Shown here: piece after piece, positions 46,601 to 58,471 of the stretch | How the letters are laid out: each line of letters starts with the position of its first letter | How positions within the stretch are numbered: position 1 is the first letter of the stretch | NCBI GenBank assembly: GCA_024345305.1 | Contig: BRON01000015.1 | Span: 310,001-374,000, forward strand | Length of the DNA: 64,000 nucleotides | Direction of reading: 5' to 3' | Origin: Mrakia gelida | Taxonomy: Eukaryota; Basidiomycota; Tremellomycetes; Cystofilobasidiales; Mrakiaceae | Notes under the pieces: model-generated | What the model saw: the letters and a program-made list of their open reading frames with translations, nothing else | Told to the model about the DNA's origin: nothing | Databases searched by the model: none | Position numbers and translations under genes: made by a program

Positions 46601-47694
46601 CAGCCAAAAACCCTTGCAGCTGCTCCCCTTCCTCCTCAGCAACGTTCTCAGGCGAGTCTTCGAACCGCGGCCGTTTCGAGTCGGGTTGCCGAACATCGGA
46701 CACGCCTGTCGACGAGGGATACTGAGGGAGGAGGCTGTAGCTGCTGCTGCTTCCGTTTCCGTTCGAGAGGTAAGGGTAGGGGTTGTGGTTGAGCGGTGAA
46801 GGGTTGAAGGAAGGAGGAGGGTAGTTGCTGTGAGGGAGGTAAGACGAGCTCGGGGAGGGGAGGTAGGGTTGGATTGGTTGGAAGAAGTTTGTTTGAATGG
46901 GATGAGGCGGAGGGGGTTGCCGTGAGGGAGGCGGTTGTTGGAAGGTAGGGTAGAAGGGTGTCGACGTAGCTGGAAACGAGGATGGCGAGGAGGAGGAAGA
47001 AGGGTAGTTGTGTGACGAGTGATGGTTGTTGACCAGAGGAGGAAGAGGAGGAGGAGGGAAAGGGTTGTTGTAGTTCGTCGAGTCGAGCTTTGGTTGAGGT
47101 TGTGGCTTCCATTCTTGACGAGGAGCTGCCGAAGGTGTTGAGGCTGAGGCTACGGGTTCCTTGGGAGAGCTGGACGCGTCGAGAGGAGCATCCGGGTCGT
47201 AGCAGCAAATGGGATAGACTGGAGGAGTTCGACCCGGCTTGAGGTGGTCTGAAGGCCGAGAACGTCAGATCTGCTCAGTCTACGAGGAGCGAGGACAGAG
47301 AGCTCACCCATAGCATGGTTGTAGGACCGAATACAAGTCGCGCAAGCCGGTCTCACGGCGTCGCAACCTAGAAGGGAGAGGAAGGAGGAAGGGGTTCAGC
47401 TCGAGCTCGGCTCGACTCGCCTTCTTCTCGAGCTCTTCAACGAGACTCACGAAGCTTCCTGTTCCGACACTGTAGACGTCAGAGGGAGGTATTGTTCCGG
47501 TCAGCTCGTGCGGATAACAACGAAGATCTATGATCCCGGAAGAGAAGGGGAACGAGCAGCAGAAAGTCGAGCTCTTCTCGCTCCTTCCCCTCCGTCCTTC
47601 CTTTGACAGCATCCAAACTCACAGACTGACACGCCTCGTTCCTCTTCAACCCTCTAGGCTTCTTCTTCTCCTTCTCCTTCTCTACTTTGATCAT
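43615..47694 (-). CDS. Zn2Cys6 fungal transcription factor 2
   Basis: The start MIKVEKEKEKKKPRGLKRNE leads into the zinc cluster ACQS, CRNRKLR, CDAVRPACATCIRSYNHAMG, with the next Cys in VYPICCYDPD. The pattern and exon breaks match factor 1. A long Pro/Ser/Asn-rich exon follows (PSSTGVSDVRQPDSKRPRF). Next come LLQLLWP, WPPHLPPPGKLEHM and the regulatory domain with DFGQIHASWSNLYIER and HCPEHWLEATQSLLLLTHYY. It ends NNTASSAGPGFRA. An upstream in-frame exon (ATG near 47821) could add about nine residues. It is a putative nuclear regulator; the pathway is not evident from neighbours. The two paralogues keep the cluster and the middle homology domain but have diverged strongly in the low-complexity part. 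Confidence 0.8.
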
Positions 47695-48230
47695 CGTTAT
47701 CTCGTTATCTGACTGAGGAAAAAGAGGGAACGGGAGATCAGTCCAGCGTTCAACCGAGGCTTGCTTCGGGGGGAAGAGAGCGAAGGCAGAATCACTCGCC
47801 CCCCTTGGCTTTCCTCTGCATGAAAGAGTAGATCTGATCACTCACAGATTAGGCCAAGATGTTGAAACGAGACGGGAAGAGAATCGAGAGACGAAGCGAC
47901 TTTGGATGGTGAGGGTTTGAGGAGAGACGCTGACGGAGGGCTCGAAGCTGGAGCCAGCGAGCAGGGAGGAAGGACGACCTAGGACGACCGGGTAAGTTGG
48001 CGAAGCAGTGAAAGGGAGAATGAGAAATTCTCGTTCATGCATGGGGCTCTCACGAATTCGTGTCGAGGTGGCGAAAACGGACCGAGAGACGCATACCTCT
48101 TTTCCGCGTTCGAATCTGAGCGACGCGCGTCGTTTTGGGTCGTCCTTCGTGAAGAAGGCCAGGAGAGTATGAATCGCTCTATCAAAAGCATGGGGAATAG
48201 TCCCAGGAACGTTTGAGAGATCGAGTCATA
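47695..48230. other. Upstream region of Zn2Cys6 factor 2
   Basis: Likely promoter/5' UTR of factor 2 (with a possible first exon near 47796-47821) plus the 3' end of membrane protein A. No other coding signal. Confidence 0.35.
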
Positions 48231-50362
48231 TCATCCACCGTCCATCATCTCCTCGAAAGTGATCCCTCTTTCGTCCTCTTCGTCTTCCGATCCTATCCCT
48301 CCCAACGTCTCCACCCCTCCGCTCGAGCTCCTTCTAGTCTTCTTCGGCCCATCCCCCGACGCAGATCCTTCCGAGTTCCACCCTGAGTCCATGTCCGCTA
48401 CGTAACCTTCCAGGTAGGACGGACGACGCGAGTTGAGCTCCTGGAGACGCGTCGTTGCTCTCAGCTGCTCCGCCACCGATGGAGGCACGACGGTTGTGTT
48501 GGTGTGTTTGAGGATGTGGAAATATTCGAGGACGTCCTGGTTGGGTGAGAAAAATGGCCATCAGCTCGAGGCTCCATGTCGAAGAAGTCGAGCGACGGAG
48601 AACGCGTCGCTCGAGAGAGATGGAGAAATCGGACGAACTCGCTGAGAGGCGAACACTAGAGTCGCGGATATACCAGCCGTTGATTCGTACAATCCTCTGT
48701 AAAGCAAGATGGGGAGGGAAGGACGCGTCGGGTCAGCTGCCGAGAAGGAACGCAAAGCGAAAGAAAGGAGGAAACGACGAAGAGGAGAGCACCGGGGAAT
48801 TCGCACTCACGGTATCGAAGTGGTGACGATGAAGATCGACATCACCATTCCTGCTCCTCCAGCTAACCAAGCCCCGAAGACGAGTACTCGGACGGTGAAT
48901 GGTCGATCGAAGGGAGAGCGTCGCGAGCGAATGACTTTGTCACGCTCGAGGGAGAGTGAGGAGGGAGAGGAGTGATTGATGTGGACGAGAGGTTGGCGAC
49001 GCATTATTGAGATGACAGTCCAGACCTCGAAGATGATGGTGGATCCGAGGAAGAAGAGAGAAACGACCCGAGAAGCGTGAGCGCTGAGAGAGAAAAAGGG
49101 AGTCGGTCAGCATCGCTCGAGAGAAGCGAGGATCGAGCAAGCAGGACGTACTCAAGCTTGCTTCTCGGCGTCACGTTGAAGTTAAAGACTACTATGTTGT
49201 TGGGTTTTATGGCGCAAACCTAGCGAACGAAGAACGAGAGAGACGTCAGTTTGAGGACGGATCGTTCGACGCGTCTTCCTTGACCTTTCTCGTTTCGGTC
49301 TCCGATTGTTTCGGTGCTTGATCGGAAAGGTAAACGTACGATGGCGACTCCGATGAACGTTCCTATGGAGGCAGCCCAAGGAATGACAAGGCACTGGGTG
49401 AAGATACGAGAGGAAAAGGTCAGACGCGTCTTCGACCACAGAAACAAGAGACAGAGCCTCACCATGACTTCCAAGATGTGAACGACTCGGTGGTCACCAA
49501 GAGTGAATACTACGATGTACCAGGTCTGATGAGAAGAGCGAAAATGTGAGTTGGGCAGCTCCATCGAAGCAGAGAAGGAGGGAAAGTGAGCTCACCCGAA
49601 ACACGAGAGCGCAACTCGTCGCCGAGTTCGCGACGGTCTGCAGTCAGAAAATCAAGTCAGTATATGTCACCTGAAGATGCAGAGATGGGATATCCATACT
49701 CACTCCTGCCATTGTTCCAGCTGCTAGCACCACAGCAAGCGCCTTGTTGGGTTGAGTCTTCAGTCTAAGGATCGAGGCGAACAGGAGAGTCGTCAGCTTG
49801 ATCGGCGAAGAATTGCTCGATCTTCTCGCCCGCATAGACCCAAGCTTAGAGCTTCTCGACTTGACTCGATTCAGCTCAAACTCCTCTCTTTGGTCGCGGA
49901 CCTGCGAGAACAACGCCCAGGACATCGTCCGAGGCGAACCTTCCCGAGGTCGCTCTCGATTCTTCTTCCCCCCACTCCCCAACGAAACGAGCTGAACGGA
50001 CGCTTGACTCACAGCATCAGGTTCAGGATTCCATTGAGAGTTAAAGCAAGGAACATCTGCAGAAGAAAGGGAGAGGAAGAAAGTCAGCGAAGTGCGAGGC
50101 GAAGGGAAGCAGAGGAAGGAAGGAGAGCTGAAGCTCGCAAGATGAAAGGGAGGAGACGAAGGAAGACTCGAGGAACGCCTGGCCTTCCCGCTAGAGTAGG
50201 ATGAAGTAGACTCACAGATTTGATAGTCCAGTGCCTTTTGAGCTTTCCCATGCAGAAGACAGCGAGCAGAAGGGCCGCCGATATCGTAGAGATCCAGTAC
50301 ATGGCGAAGAAGGGCGTCCGTCGAGCTGCCTCTTCAGCGCTCGTTGGGTAGTAGATTAACAT
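48231..50362 (-). CDS. Multi-pass (7TM-like) membrane protein A
   Basis: I do not recognise the family. The protein is cut by about ten short introns. Reading the exons in order gives hydrophobic segments near: YWISTISAALLLAVFCMGKL, MFLALTLNGILNLML, KALAVVLAAGTMAG, TWYIVVFTLGDHRVVHILEV, CLVIPWAASIGTFIGVAIV, VVSLFFLGSTIIFEVWTVIS and VLVFGAWLAGGAGMVMSIFI, so seven segments are plausible. A conserved basic loop RRSPFDRPFTVRV precedes the last one. The hydrophilic C-terminal tail is acidic and Ser-rich (GSEDEEDERGITFEEMMDGG). The layout is compatible with a receptor-like 7TM protein, but the STE3 pheromone-receptor motifs are not seen. The neighbouring gene at 50822-52861 is a paralogue with the same exon order and tail position. 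Confidence 0.65.
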
Positions 50363-50821
50363 CCGAGGTGAGGTGGAGCGCTATGAGAAGGGGGAAGGGT
50401 GCTGAATGAGGTGCCCTCCTCGCATGGGAGTGTGGGTGGTGGTTGAGGGGCAGACAACAAAAGAGGATGAAGAGAGTTTGAGGCACAAAGAGGAATTGGA
50501 AGGCTGAAGTCGAGGAAGGTCCACGCGTGTCGCTCTTGTACCTCCGAACTGGGTTTGGTTTCGCTTTGCTTATTCGCACTCGATCGATTCCTATAATATG
50601 CAGTCGTGGGTCTTTTCTCCGAAAAACCAGCAAGATCCGGCTAGCCGAGGATGAAAGGGGAGAGGGAGCTGGAAGACCAACCAAACTGTACTTCGACGCA
50701 GTTTTGACCTCCCTTCCCTTTCATGAATCGAGTCGCCGTAAGCATTCCCCTTATAGATTCAGTAGGTACTTATGACCCTCTCGCTCGCCAGGGGCAAAAC
50801 GAACTGTTTGACCAAGGAGTC
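50363..50821. other. Spacer between the two membrane-protein genes
   Basis: Presumed promoter of membrane protein A and 3' end of membrane protein B. It has an ACGCGT near 50523. No gene seen. Confidence 0.35.
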
Positions 50822-52861
50822 TCATCCATCGTCGAGCGTCTTCTTGACCGAGACCTGTCCGACTTCCACCAGCACTCCCTCGCCCGGCCCCTCCCCAGCC
50901 TCGACGACTCCTCCGTGCTTCTCTTCGTCGTTCTCCTCCAGTATCGAGCCGTCCGAGTTGAGCAAAGCTTCCTCGCGCTCTCTTGGGTTTTCTTCCAAGT
51001 TCGAGGGACGACGCGTCCCGGGAGTGTCGTTCGGACGCGTTGGTGACGTCGCTGGCGGGGGTGGAAGGTCATCCGAGGCTCTGGTACGGATATCGTGAAG
51101 GTATTCAAGAACGTCCTGTAATGCGAGAAGACAAATATGGATCAGTCAGTCAAAGCCACGAGGCAAAACAGGACGCGTCGAGACGAACGCGTTGAGATCC
51201 AAAGACAAGAGCTGCCGAGCAGCCAGCGGTGGACTGGTACATGGATCTAATAGAGGAGAAGAGACGAGAGCAGTCAGATCAGCTTGAGCTGGGAGGGAAA
51301 CGAGTGCAGAGACGAAACCCGAGCTCACGGGATGTAGGAGGGAATGAAGAACGTCGTTAAAATGCAGTCGAGTCCGACGCCGATGTAGAGTCCGTAGACT
51401 AGTACCCTCACGGTAAATGGTAGGTCGAACGGTGACCGACGAGGGTGAGGAACTCGGTTTTCTTGGAAGCGGGAGGTCGGCAGCGCCGTTCGGATCGCGA
51501 AGAGGAGAGGTCGATGAAAAACGGCGAGGATCGTCCAAACTGAAAGCCAAGAGCGGTGAGAAGTTGTTAGCATGACGATCGGAAGGTATGAAGTCGAGTC
51601 GACTCACGCTCGAAGAAGAGACTGAGGGCAAGGAAGACGAGGGAAACGGCGCCTGGCGCTCGCGTGCTGAAGAAAGAAACGAAGGGGGGTCAGCTTTGTC
51701 CGCCGTGGAGAAGATCTGAAGGCAGCACCGCTCACTCTATCTGTCGTCTTGGAGTCAATGCTATGCCATAGACGACGAGGTTGTCGGACTTGACGGAGCA
51801 TGCCTGAGTTGAAAGAAAGAAAGTGAGTCAGATCAGTCGCGTCCTTGCGATTCGTTCGTGTCTCCCTTCGTCACTCCAGTTCGATCACGACTCACTACCG
51901 CGACACCAATGAGGATATAGAAAGAGGCTGTCCACGGTACGAGAAGGCACTGGAAAAGGAATGAATAGAACAGTCAGACGAGAGCTTCTTCGCCCTTCGA
52001 CGCGTCGCTCGAGCGCCTGAACTCACAAGCAAATCGATCGCGGCGATCATCCTAGGAGTGCGCTGGAACGTGAAAACGACGATACTCCAAGTCTGACGGA
52101 AGGAAGCGGGTCAAGGCGAAGCAGAGTTAGGTTCAAGTCACGAAAAAACCCGTCGGACTCGACGGGGAACGAAAAGGTGTCGGTCGCGACTCAACTCGAA
52201 AGACGAGACCCATCGCCGTCCCTGTGTTCGAGGCCGTCTGGAAGAGCGGGACCGCATCGGTCAGAACCAGCAAGAAGTGAAGGAAGAGGAAGAAGAGGGA
52301 AATTGAGCTCACGAAAGCGAGGTTCGTGGCTGCGATAAGAACGCAAAGGGGTTTGGAGGGGTTTGAGGGCGAGATGGCGAGCCTGGTAGACGAGAAAGGA
52401 TGCATGTCAGTCACTATACTACCGGTCAGAGCCAGGACGCTTCATCAACCTCAACTCCGTTCATGAACGCCCTCCAGCGGAGCGAGGACGATCGCGACGC
52501 TCAGAACCTCCTTCTTCGTGCTTCTTTTGAGACGAACGAATGACTCACTGTACGAGGTTGAAGATTCCATTCAGGACGACTGATATCAGGAGCTGAAGGT
52601 GAGAGCAAACGAACAAGAACGAGAGGAATTCAGTTCAACCCAAACGATCAAAAACGAGGGAGCTCAACACTTCGCTTCGTCGTCCCTCCCTTCTCGCAAC
52701 CCGGGACTCACCGAGTATATAGTAGCATGACGCCTGACTTTCCCCAACCAGAACACACCCATCAAGCCCAAGCAGCTCAACACCCCGGCGCCATAGAGAG
52801 GGAAGAAGACCCGCCGAAGGACGACGTCCTCGCGGGTGAAGGGGACGACGAGAATCGCCAT
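50822..52861 (-). CDS. Multi-pass (7TM-like) membrane protein B
   Basis: This is a paralogue of protein A. It starts MAILVVPFTREDVVLRRVFF and has hydrophobic segments LYGAGVLSCLGLMGVFWLGK, LISVVLNGIFNLV, SKPLCVLIAATNLAF, TWSIVVFTFQRTPRMIAAID, CLLVPWTASFYILIGVAV, VSLVFLALSLFFE and RVLVYGLYIGVGLDCILTTF. The loop RRSPFDLPFTVRV is nearly identical to that of protein A. The cytoplasmic-type tail begins DVLEYLHDIRTRASDDLP (protein A: DVLEYFHILKHTNTTVVP) and ends with an acidic stretch and KKTLDDG. Both genes are about 2.1 kb and share exon phase as far as I can follow. The function is unknown; sensing or transport roles cannot be told apart from sequence. Confidence 0.65.
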
Positions 52862-53325
52862 GTCGAGGATCGAGCTTGAGGGAAGGGGAGGGTTATTAAG
52901 AGGTCGGACTACCGAGGAGAGCTGCTCCCTCAGAGCATAGATTCGAAGATGAAAGGGAGTGATAGGGTGGGTGTTGGGCGTTGGAAGGAGGGAAGCGAAG
53001 AAGCTCGACTCGCACCTTCAAACAACGAACGCCCGGCGATCAGTCTCGCGCTCGCTCCTCGTCCTCTGATAATTTAGCAACAGGGGTGTGAAAGGGATAG
53101 GGGAGGCTGCTCCCTTCCTTTCCACGCTGAGAATCCCACGTTCCGAAGCGTTTCCGGGAAGATGAGGAAGCGAAGAGAAGGGACGAAGGCCCGACGCGTC
53201 GCATCGTCGTCTCTCTCCTCCTCTCCACCCTTCCAACAACACGCTCGATCATCTTCCACCTCAAGCGTCCATGAAGCCAAGTGAGGAGAACGCACATACG
53301 TTATAGACCCTCTCCTCTAGCTCCT
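52862..53325. other. Upstream region of membrane protein B
   Basis: Promoter of membrane protein B and 3' end of the CCDC25-like gene. It has one GACGCGTC near 53193. Open frames on both strands have no recognisable domain. Confidence 0.35.
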
Positions 53326-54698
53326 CTACCAGAAATCGTCGTCGCTCCCGTCCCCTCCGCCTTCAGTCCCACTCCCACCCTCGATCTCCTCCCCATCACT
53401 CCCGTACTTGGGTCCCTTCGACTTGGGTTTTACTGGAGCACCAGCGACGTAGCCGTTCTCTTCGGAAAAGAGAGCGTCGTAGGAACGTTGGTTCTTCTGG
53501 TCGGCGTGTTGGCGTTGAAGTTCGAGTTGGGCGTTTTTCTGCAAGGACGGAGGGCCGAGCGAAGAAGAGGATAAGCGAAATTGGGTCAGTTCGACTCCAT
53601 CCGGATCTCATCCAAGCCAGGAGGGTCAAAACCGAACCGAGAGAGGAGAAAGCTCGAAGCAAGAACAAGGAAAACGACGCGTCGTCGAACTCACCAACTC
53701 ATTAGCCTTGACCTTCTTCCCTCTCCCCTCATCCCTCAGCCTCTCTATCCTCTCCGCCTCATGATCCACCTCCTTCACGATCTTGGTCTTGAGTAAACGG
53801 TTGACGATGACGTTCTCGCGCGTGGGGATGTAGACTCGTTTGACGAGCTTGTCGTTGTGGAAAGAGACCGCTCCAGTGGCCACTGTAGCAGGCACGCGAA
53901 GGAAACAAGGAAGGTGTGAGTTGCAGGAGAGTGAAGAGGTCGGGGAGGATGGAGAGGGAGAGGTGTGGCACTGACTATCTCCTGATTTCTGTGCGATGAA
54001 GAGGACGGGAGGGAGCGTGTGAGCCGAGACGAAAACGAATGTGAACGAGGAAAGAAGAAAGACGAGACAAGACGAACCTTCAGGTTCTCGTGTGGTGTGT
54101 AGATGATGGTGACGTTGTTCTTCTTGTTCCCTGCAGAGAACCAACCGGACCCAAAGTCAGCCCGGACGAACGAGACTCGCTCGAGCGCGACGAGCCGTCC
54201 CCTCTCCCTCCCTCCTCTTTGGCGAGCTCACCTTCTATACTGTTAGCCTTAACCAACTGCCCGAGATCGATCAGCAGCTTTTCTGGGATCGCGTCCCACG
54301 CGATGTAGGCTGGTAGACGAAGGTAGACGTGGGCTGAGGAGAGCTGGACGACGGGAACGAACGACGAAGGGAAAGTGAACGGTGAGCTCGAGAAAGAACG
54401 AGACGAGCGAACAAGCTCGCTAGAGCGAGATACATAAAGAGAGGGCCCGCTAACCTTGTCGACGTGAAACCAAACGTCGTTCTTGAGTCCGAAGCGGATG
54501 AGTTCCTCGTCTGAGCGAGAATGAGAGATGAAGGGAGGGGGAGAGAGGAGGACAGGTGAGCTCGAGCTCGTTGGGAGGGCTGAACCGAAGGATTTGGAGG
54601 AGGGAAGAAGGAAGAGAGAACTCACTCTCGACTTTGTCCTTCCCCATGTAGATGAGAGACGGTGGGGAAGTTGCTGTAGAGGTGAAGAAGAGGACCAT
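53326..54698 (-). CDS. CCDC25/JLP2-type NFACT-R domain protein
   Basis: The start MVLFFTSTATSPPSLIYMGK is followed by DEELIRFGLKNDVWFHVDK, LSSAHVYLRLPAYIAWDAIP, DLGQLVKANSIEG, NKKNNVTIIYTPHENLK and FHNDKLVKRVYIPTRENVIV. These match the NFACT-R (DUF814) fold of human CCDC25 and yeast Jlp2 over nearly its whole length, including the WFHVDKLSSAHVYLR core. The C-terminal half is a charged helix (HEAERIERLRDEGRGKKVKA) that ends in an acidic tail GDGSDDDFW. At least five introns are present. The human protein has been described as a DNA/NET sensor, but the ancestral role is thought to relate to translation or RNA, as in other NFACT-R proteins. It is divergent from the mitochondrial uL10 gene, 296 bp apart. 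Confidence 0.87.
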
Positions 54699-54994
54699 GG
54701 AGGGCAAGGAGAGACGGGACGAGGGGAGGAGGAGGTGGTTGGGCTGGAGGGAACGAGCAGGAGCGAGGGGTCTGGAGGGAGTCGAGGATCGAATGAGATC
54801 TTTCTCTGGCGGCTTTGCGATGAAAGAGAGATTGCCGATCGAGATGTGGAAGTCTTTCCAAAGAGGTTGTCGGCGTTGGCAGACGAAACGCAAGCTCTCT
54901 CGGCTCGACCTCTTTGCTCCTGCCTCGTTTTCAAGAAGTTGACCTCAACGATCAGCCTCTCCCTTCCCCTCCCCTCCTCCTTTTCCTCCTTAAG

Positions 54995-56366
54995 ATGCGT
55001 GTCTCTGCTCGACTGTTCGGAGCTGAGCTCCTCACCATGGCTCAGAAGGCCGACTACCCAATTGTAGCCAAGCAGGGACTCGTGAGTCTTTCAACCTCTT
55101 TCCATCTGCTTGCGAGTCGAGCTCTTCGCTCCTTCCTCCTTCCCTTCCCTCCTTCCTTCCCTCGTCGCCTCGCCCCGTCCCACCCTCTTGAACTCCCTCC
55201 ACCTTCACAGAACTGACTTTCGACCATCTCGGCATCCTCTATCCTTATCATCAGGGAAAAGCTCAACTGTTCTTCGACTCGGATCAATCGAATCGAACGT
55301 ACCCTCTCCGAAAAGCGTTCCTTTTCGACACCTACGAACGGATGCTCTCAACGGATCGACTCCTCCTCGCCTTCCAGATCAACAACATGAGGATGCCTCA
55401 GATCGAAAAGATCAGAATCGCCCTCAAGGAGATCAAGACTCCTCCGGGTTGGGAGGGAGAGAAGCCTAAGATCAAGATGACCATGATCAGGCATGGAATC
55501 CTCAACGCCGTCGTCAGGAAATGTGAGTACAAGCGAGCGTGTCCTGGACTCTGGAAGATATAGAAGGGCTTGGAGGGGCAGCGACTGTGGGCGGTGGAGC
55601 TGCAGGAGGGATCCAAGAGGTCGGAGAGGCTGAAGGGGAAGGGAGGGAAGGAAACGATGAGCTCGACTCTTTCGTCTTCCTTCCTTCGATCTCCTTTCGA
55701 GTCTTCCTCTTCCCCCCTCGTCCCTCGAGAAGCGATATACATACAACCCAGATTCACTTTCAACATCCCTCGTCCCTCTTCCACTCGATCCTCCACTCTT
55801 CGCTTCCTCTCCGTCCCCATCGTCCCCGCGTCTCACCCAAAACTGACCTCGCTCCTTCCCTCTTCTCTCCCACCTCCCAAACAGACCCCCAACTCCACCC
55901 TCTCTCCCCCCTCCTCTCAGGCTCGATGTTCCTCGTCTCCTCAACCTCCCTTCACCCCTCCCTCATCCCCCAAATCCTCTCCCTAACAGACAAAGCAACC
56001 TCCTTCAAACCCCTCCCTGCCCTCCCTCCTCCTCAACCCTTTACCACCACCGCCGCCCTCTCCACACCCTACAACGATTCCGACTCCTCAAGCTCCTCCA
56101 TCTCCGTCAACCCTCAGGCCTTCTGCGTCGGAGGACTCGTGGACGACGTGGTGTTGACGCTGCCGGGACTGAGGACGCTCGGAGCGATGCCTGGGTTGAA
56201 GGAGCTGCAGGGCCAGATCGTTGGGATGGTGGGTGCGCCGGCGGGAATGATTACGGGTGTGGTGGGCGCTGGGTCGGGAGGACAGTTGAGCAGGTTGCTG
56301 GAGGGACTGAGGATCAGTTTGGAGGAGAAGGAGAAGCCGGTGGAGGGTGAGGCGAAGGCTGAGTAG
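54995..56366 (+). CDS. Mitochondrial ribosomal protein uL10m (MRPL10/yeast Mrpl11 type)
   Basis: Three exons, 54995-55081, 55255-55522 and 55885-56366, total 837 nt for 278 residues. After a short N-terminus that could be a targeting peptide (MRVSARLFGAELLTMAQ), the sequence shows PLRKAFLFDTYERMLSTDRL and LLAFQINNMRMPQIEKIRIA. Then come MTMIRHGILNAVVRKYPQL and LSGSMFLVSSTSLHPSLIPQ, the fold of ribosomal protein uL10, which anchors the bL12 stalk. The segment GGLVDDVVLTLPGLRTLGAM followed by PAGMITGVVGAG fits the second half of mitochondrial uL10. The assignment rests on the overall uL10 pattern; a cytosolic P0 is excluded by length and by the lack of the P0 acidic tail. Confidence 0.72.
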
Positions 56367-57746
56367 ATTTAGAAGATGTATCAAACTTCGAGACATCTCT
56401 TCCTGTGCTGCAGGAGGAGGCTGTACGAGAGAGGGTGGACGTCTCTTCGAGGATAAAGCTGGACGAGCCTGGAGACGCAAAGAAGGGAAGAGGCGAGCGT
56501 TTCGTTCGAGTCGCTCGTTCGAGGTTTCTTCTCGCCCTTCACTGAAGGATCTCACTTCGCCGATGAGTTACTCCCACTGAGTTGCGGCTCAGGAGAGACG
56601 CAAAGGACGAGGACTGAATATTGCAGCGTCAGCTGAGAGTCCCCTCGTCGTTCGTCGACGGTCGAGACGCGTCCCCGTTTTGTGCAGCGAACCTTTTTCG
56701 TGCGGCTTCCTCTCCGACACCGCAAAACTTCAACACTCAACGGACGAGCGAAGAACCGAACCGAAGCGTTGAAGTCCTCCGCCAAAGAGCAAAAACCACA
56801 AGCTGCTCGTCGGCTGCTGTGGAAAGGATGAGCTGAAGCGTCCTTCGCGTCAATCCTTTTTTGTTATAGTCGTTTCTTGGGGACGACTTCGAACCAGTGA
56901 CCGACGCAACTCGACTGAACGAGGCTGTCTTCAAGCTGTAGCTATTCGAGGGTGGTTCTACACAGGTGGCCGCTGAGTTAACAAACGGCCAGATGAAAGT
57001 ACCGTTTCTGGTTTCCTCTTGACCTCTCTCGGAAACTCGCGTTGGGGCTGGGACCTTCGTCTTTCGTGCTGCTGACTTTCGATAGGGTACCCGAGCCGTC
57101 GAGAACAGGTTGGGACACTGCGGGAATTGAGGAGCGGCTGGGAAAGGTCGTCATTCGCGTCTGGACTGAGACGAGAGATGGCGGGAGAGAAGAAGGAGGA
57201 GAGGGGAGCTTAGTGCTGAGGGCAAGTTCATACCCGTGTTCTCAAGACTCAAGTCTATAGATATATCTAGGTTGGATCGATGAGTTGTAAAGGTCTAAAG
57301 CTACCAGTCATGAGACGACCGCTCGACGACGCGACGCCGCGACGCCTGGCCTCGGCGCGTCTGCTCCGTCGACGCTTCCTCCCCTCCGTCGCTTTCGTTG
57401 AGCAGAACCCAAAAGTAGAGGAAGGTCCCTAGGCCTAAATTCCGTAGAAGCAGGGATTCCTTGAATGTTCTCGCTTGGACCTAAAACGGGAGAAGAGATG
57501 AGGCCAAGTCAGCGAACGAGGAGCAAGCGTGACGGGAAGAGAGACGAAGGAGCAGACTCGCCATCGTAGGGGTCGGATAGTTGAAGTAGAGGGTACAGGA
57601 CCTGAGGAAGAAAGGTATCTAGAACTGGGGAGAGAAGGAAGTCGAAGAAACGGCGAGTCAGCCGACGCGTCGAACGAACGAGAAGAGAGACGAAGCGACG
57701 AGGCGAGCTACTCACGATGAACCTCGAACTTCGAGGAAGTCTCAGA
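56367..57746. other. Long 3' region between uL10m and ALG13 copy 2, with spliced non-coding-like segments
   Basis: About 1.4 kb. On the minus strand, downstream of the ALG13 copy 2 stop, an intron runs from GTGAGT (about 57719) to CCCCAG, then an exon-like stretch near 57555-57620 reaches a possible GC donor (GCGAGT), and a third block begins near 57483. The first intron is homologous to the one after ALG13 copy 1. The open frame in these blocks (IFKESLLLRNLGLGTFLYFW-like) has one hydrophobic segment but no known family. The rest (56400-57300) is unassigned. A TTCGAA motif near 56890 was checked for a tRNA without success. Confidence 0.35.
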
Positions 57747-58471
57747 TCAGTCCGAGTATCCCATCTCCCGGTTCAAGACGTCGAGAAACGCTCCGTGGTC
57801 AGGAGGAGGGAAATGATCGAGCTCGACGAATCCGACTTGAAGGATCGTTGCGGCAAGGGCTCTGCGAACGAGACGAGGAGAAGGAGTCAGCTTCTCGTGC
57901 CTCTAACAGGGGTGAGGAGACGAGGAACTCACTCAGGAGTAGCCACTAGGAGGTAGTTCCGTTCCTTTAGCATCTCAGCGAGCTCTGATTGGTGGTTGTC
58001 CATGAGCGAAAGGTTGACGACGACGATGAGAGGTTTGTCGAGTCGAAGGGTTGTGAGGATGGAGCCAGCGCCTTGGTAAAAGGGGAGAAAGCACGGGGAG
58101 TCAGCCAGGGATGTGACGAGAGGTATACGAGGGAGAGAAGAGGCGAAGAAATTACAAGGGGAGGGAGAGAGAGAAAAAAAAGACTCGAGCTCACCAGCAT
58201 GCGAAACGACGAGATCTGCCTCCCTCACACACTCTTCCACTCCATCCTTGAACTTGAACGTCTCGACCTCCAGTGCTCCTGATGAGACTCCTCCTGACCA
58301 CGAAGAAGGGAGTGTCGAGTTTCCATGCTGAACGACGAGGCGAGTGAAACCTTTGGAGGCGAGAGCGTCGAGGGAGGAAGGAGAGAGGATCGAATGAACG
58401 AGGCCATCAAACGAGGTGGATCCGACGGTGACGAAGCACGTTCTATCGGTGGGGTGGGAAGAGGTGGCCAT
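57747..58471 (-). CDS. ALG13: UDP-GlcNAc transferase catalytic subunit Alg13, copy 2
   Basis: Exons 58195-58471, 57933-58071 and 57747-57861 have exactly the same lengths as those of copy 1 (277, 139 and 115 nt) and encode 176 residues. Shared segments include [51 protein letters not shown] and [20 protein letters not shown]. It differs from copy 1 at scattered positions, mainly in the N-terminus and the loop after QHGNS, and there are no stop codons or frameshifts. Both copies keep the GAGS donor loop. Copy 2 is in inverted orientation relative to copy 1, and its divergent partner is only a fragment of the F-box gene. The copies could be redundant or differently expressed; the sequence does not decide. 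Confidence 0.88.

Noticed and set aside
48231..52861. STE3-type pheromone receptors
   Set aside because: Seven hydrophobic segments are plausible, but the conserved sequence features of basidiomycete STE3 receptors are not visible.
56850..56960. TTCGAACC motif resembling the T-loop of a minus-strand tRNA
   Set aside because: No matching T-stem, D-arm or 7-bp acceptor stem could be drawn around it.
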